This document shows positions 62,590 through 64,000 of a DNA stretch of 64,000 nt, piece by piece (position 1 is the stretch's first letter; every line of letters begins with the position of its first letter). Position numbers and translations under genes: made by a program. The notes under the pieces were generated by a model. It saw nothing but the letters and a program-made list of their open reading frames with translations, was not told the DNA's origin and did no database searches. Origin of the DNA: DATHTC01 sp963746805 (lineage in GTDB: Bacteria > Actinomycetota > Thermoleophilia > Gaiellales > Gaiellaceae); NCBI GenBank assembly GCA_963746805.1, contig CAVVCQ010000001.1:1-64000 (forward strand), written 5' to 3'.

Positions 62590-63255
62590 ATGGGCCCTGC
62601 TCGCCGTCGCCTCGCCACCGTGCTCCTCGCGCTCGCCGTCGCGGGCGCGCTCGCGACGGTCGCGGCCGCGAAGGACCCGCGCCGCGAGCAGGAGCGGCTG
62701 ACACCGGCGGACATGGCGCTCGCGAACCGCGTCTCCGTGCGGGCCTCCGACCTCGCGCGCGGGTGGACGCAGACGGCGGTGCCGCCCGAGAACGGCTCGA
62801 TGACCTGCCCCGGCTTCGACCCCGACTTCTCGCGGTTCACGATCACCGGCAAGTCGCGGACGGCGTTCTCGTCGACCGGGGGCCGTTCGGTCGTCTCGCT
62901 CGTCGAGGTCTACGCCTCCCGCGCCCAGGCCGTGGGCGACTTCCGGCTCGGCGCGCAGCCGGCGCTTGCGCGCTGCCTCCGCACGACGCTCGAGGACGCC
63001 GTTCCGGCCGGTGCGAACCTCACGCTCCGCGTCCGCTCGTCGCGGATGCAGCCGCTCGGCGGCGTCGGCGAGAACGGTGCCGCCTTCCGCCTCGTGGCGT
63101 CGCTCTCGTCCGGGAGCGTCTCGCTTCCGTTGTATCTCGACGCGCTGGTCTTCCAGCGCGGCCGCACGATCACCGCGCTGCTGTTCACGAGCGCGGCGGA
63201 GCGCGTCCCCGGGCAGCTCGTGCTCGCCCGCGCGGTCGCGCGCCGCATGCGCTAG
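62590..63255 (+). CDS. Secreted protein of unknown function
   Basis: 221 aa. A signal peptide (LATVLLALAVAGALATVAAA) is followed by a mixed alpha/beta domain with two Cys (MTCPGFDPDFSRF; LARCLRTTL) that may pair. VEVYASRAQAVGDFRLGAQP and RTITALLFTSAAERVPG resemble sensor-like domains of actinobacterial lipoproteins, but no family can be named. ATG 62590 preceded by GAGAG. It converges with the acyl-CoA dehydrogenase gene (3-nt gap). Confidence 0.65.
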   Translation: MGPARRRLATVLLALAVAGALATVAAAKDPRREQERLTPADMALANRVSVRASDLARGWTQTAVPPENGSMTCPGFDPDFSRFTITGKSRTAFSSTGGRSVVSLVEVYASRAQAVGDFRLGAQPALARCLRTTLEDAVPAGANLTLRVRSSRMQPLGGVGENGAAFRLVASLSSGSVSLPLYLDALVFQRGRTITALLFTSAAERVPGQLVLARAVARRMR

Positions 63256-63258
63256 CGG

Positions 63259-64000
63259 TCAGAGCCGGGGACGGTGCCGGTCGACGATCGTGTCGACAGC
63301 CAGACCTCTCGGCAGCGTCCCGTAGGCGCGCCCCCGGTCGCCGCGGAGGCGGGTGGCGACGAACGCGTCCGCGACCTCGGCCGGCGCGTGGCGGAGGAGG
63401 AGCGACGCCTGCAGCGCGGTCGCGAGCGCCTCCACCAGCCGGCGCGCGCCCGGCTCGTCAGCCTCTGCGAGCGCAGCCTCGGCGTGCGTCCGCGCCTCGG
63501 GCTCGAGCTCGGCGAGGAACGCTTCCAGTGACTCGGGCTCGCGGTCGATCGCCCGGAGGACGTCGAGCGCGATCACGTTGCCGGAGCCCTCCCAGATCGA
63601 GTTGAGCGGGCTCTCGCGGTAGAGGCGCGGCAGGTCCGACTCCTCGACGTAGCCGTTGCCGCCGAGACACTCGAGCGCCTCGGCCACGAGCGGCGGCGTC
63701 GCCTTGCACACCCAGTACTTCGCGACCGCCGTCGCCAGGCGCCGGAACGGACCGCCTTCGTCGAACGCGCGGGCGAGGCGCATAGCCGTCACGGTCGCCG
63801 CCTCCGACTCGACGCAGAGGTCGGCGAGCACGTTCGCCATCAGCGGCTGGTCCACGAGCTGCCGGCCGAACGCCGAGCGGTGCGCCGCATGGTGGGTCGC
63901 CTCCGCCACCGCGCGACGCATCAGCGCCGCCGAGCCGAGCACGCAGTCGAGCCGCGTCTGCACGACCATCTCGAGGATCGTGGGGACGCCGCGGCCTTCC
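63259..64000 (-). CDS. Acyl-CoA dehydrogenase, AidB-like (partial, N-terminus outside)
   Basis: The last 247 codons of an acyl-CoA dehydrogenase; the frame is open at the window edge. TRLDCVLGSAALMRRAVAEA, HRSAFGRQLVDQPLMANVLA and EALECLGGNGYVEESDLPRL with NSIWEGSGNVIALDVLRA belong to the FAD-binding C-terminal domain and fit the AidB/DR_2361 subgroup, whose C-terminus is longer than that of ordinary enzymes. The catalytic Glu region (ExSPLNSIWEGSGN) is intact. Substrate not known. Confidence 0.9.
   Translation of the reverse strand, partial: EGRGVPTILEMVVQTRLDCVLGSAALMRRAVAEATHHAAHRSAFGRQLVDQPLMANVLADLCVESEAATVTAMRLARAFDEGGPFRRLATAVAKYWVCKATPPLVAEALECLGGNGYVEESDLPRLYRESPLNSIWEGSGNVIALDVLRAIDREPESLEAFLAELEPEARTHAEAALAEADEPGARRLVEALATALQASLLLRHAPAEVADAFVATRLRGDRGRAYGTLPRGLAVDTIVDRHRPRL

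Overview
The window is GC-rich actinobacterial DNA. Frequent GTG starts, GTGA/ATGA stop-start overlaps, Ig-like and FN3-rich secreted proteins, an NhaA-DsbA fusion, a DUF2630 protein and a large-type SRP RNA with an Alu domain suggest class Thermoleophilia (Gaiellales/Solirubrobacterales relatives). That placement is inferred from gene content; no phylogeny was run.

Positions 1-44,700 form one long surface-polysaccharide locus. It holds nucleotide-sugar enzymes (two SDR epimerases, a glucose-1-phosphate cytidylyltransferase, three tandem C-methyltransferase-type proteins, a DegT aminotransferase, a hexapeptide acyltransferase and a Gfo/Idh oxidoreductase), at least nine glycosyltransferases including a PssD/PssE (Alg14/Alg13-like) pair, a polyprenyl glycosylphosphotransferase, a Wzx flippase, a Wzz-like chain-length protein and a Wzy/WaaL-like polymerase or ligase. 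It also encodes very large secreted proteins: a 1939-aa PIG-L deacetylase carrying four [ConA-like + FN3] modules, a protein with ten FN3 repeats and a beta-helix, and a second beta-helix protein. A stand-alone LuxR-type HTH protein sits at one of four copies of a CTAGCC-N4-GGCTAG palindrome placed before EPS transcription units, so a dedicated regulon is likely.

Positions 44,700-50,150 are a housekeeping block: lhgO-like oxidase, recR, ybaB and dnaX on the minus strand, the large SRP RNA, a CBS-domain gene and tRNA-Val(CAC). An ERCC4/XPF-type nuclease relic lies between dnaX and the SRP RNA. Two structured elements of about 162 nt follow directly on the stop codons of dnaX and the CBS gene. 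Each is a giant imperfect hairpin with unrelated arms and a nearly identical 55-nt core. This is the most novel-looking feature of the window.

Positions 50,150-64,000 are accessory or metabolic: truncated hemoglobin, a class C beta-lactamase-fold lipoprotein, a flavoprotein, a membrane/beta-helix protein, a two-gene AhpD/CMD operon whose second gene has an in-frame TGA exactly where the second Cys of CxxC belongs (candidate selenoprotein), NhaA-DsbA, DUF4394, an ECF sigma/anti-sigma pair, a YjbR protein and a partial AidB-like acyl-CoA dehydrogenase.

About ten otherwise well-conserved genes are broken by single-base indels, mostly +1. They read correctly across the break, so sequence error is more likely than gene decay. 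Many genes show a -10-like TANNNT box 5-7 nt before the start codon, which suggests leaderless transcripts.
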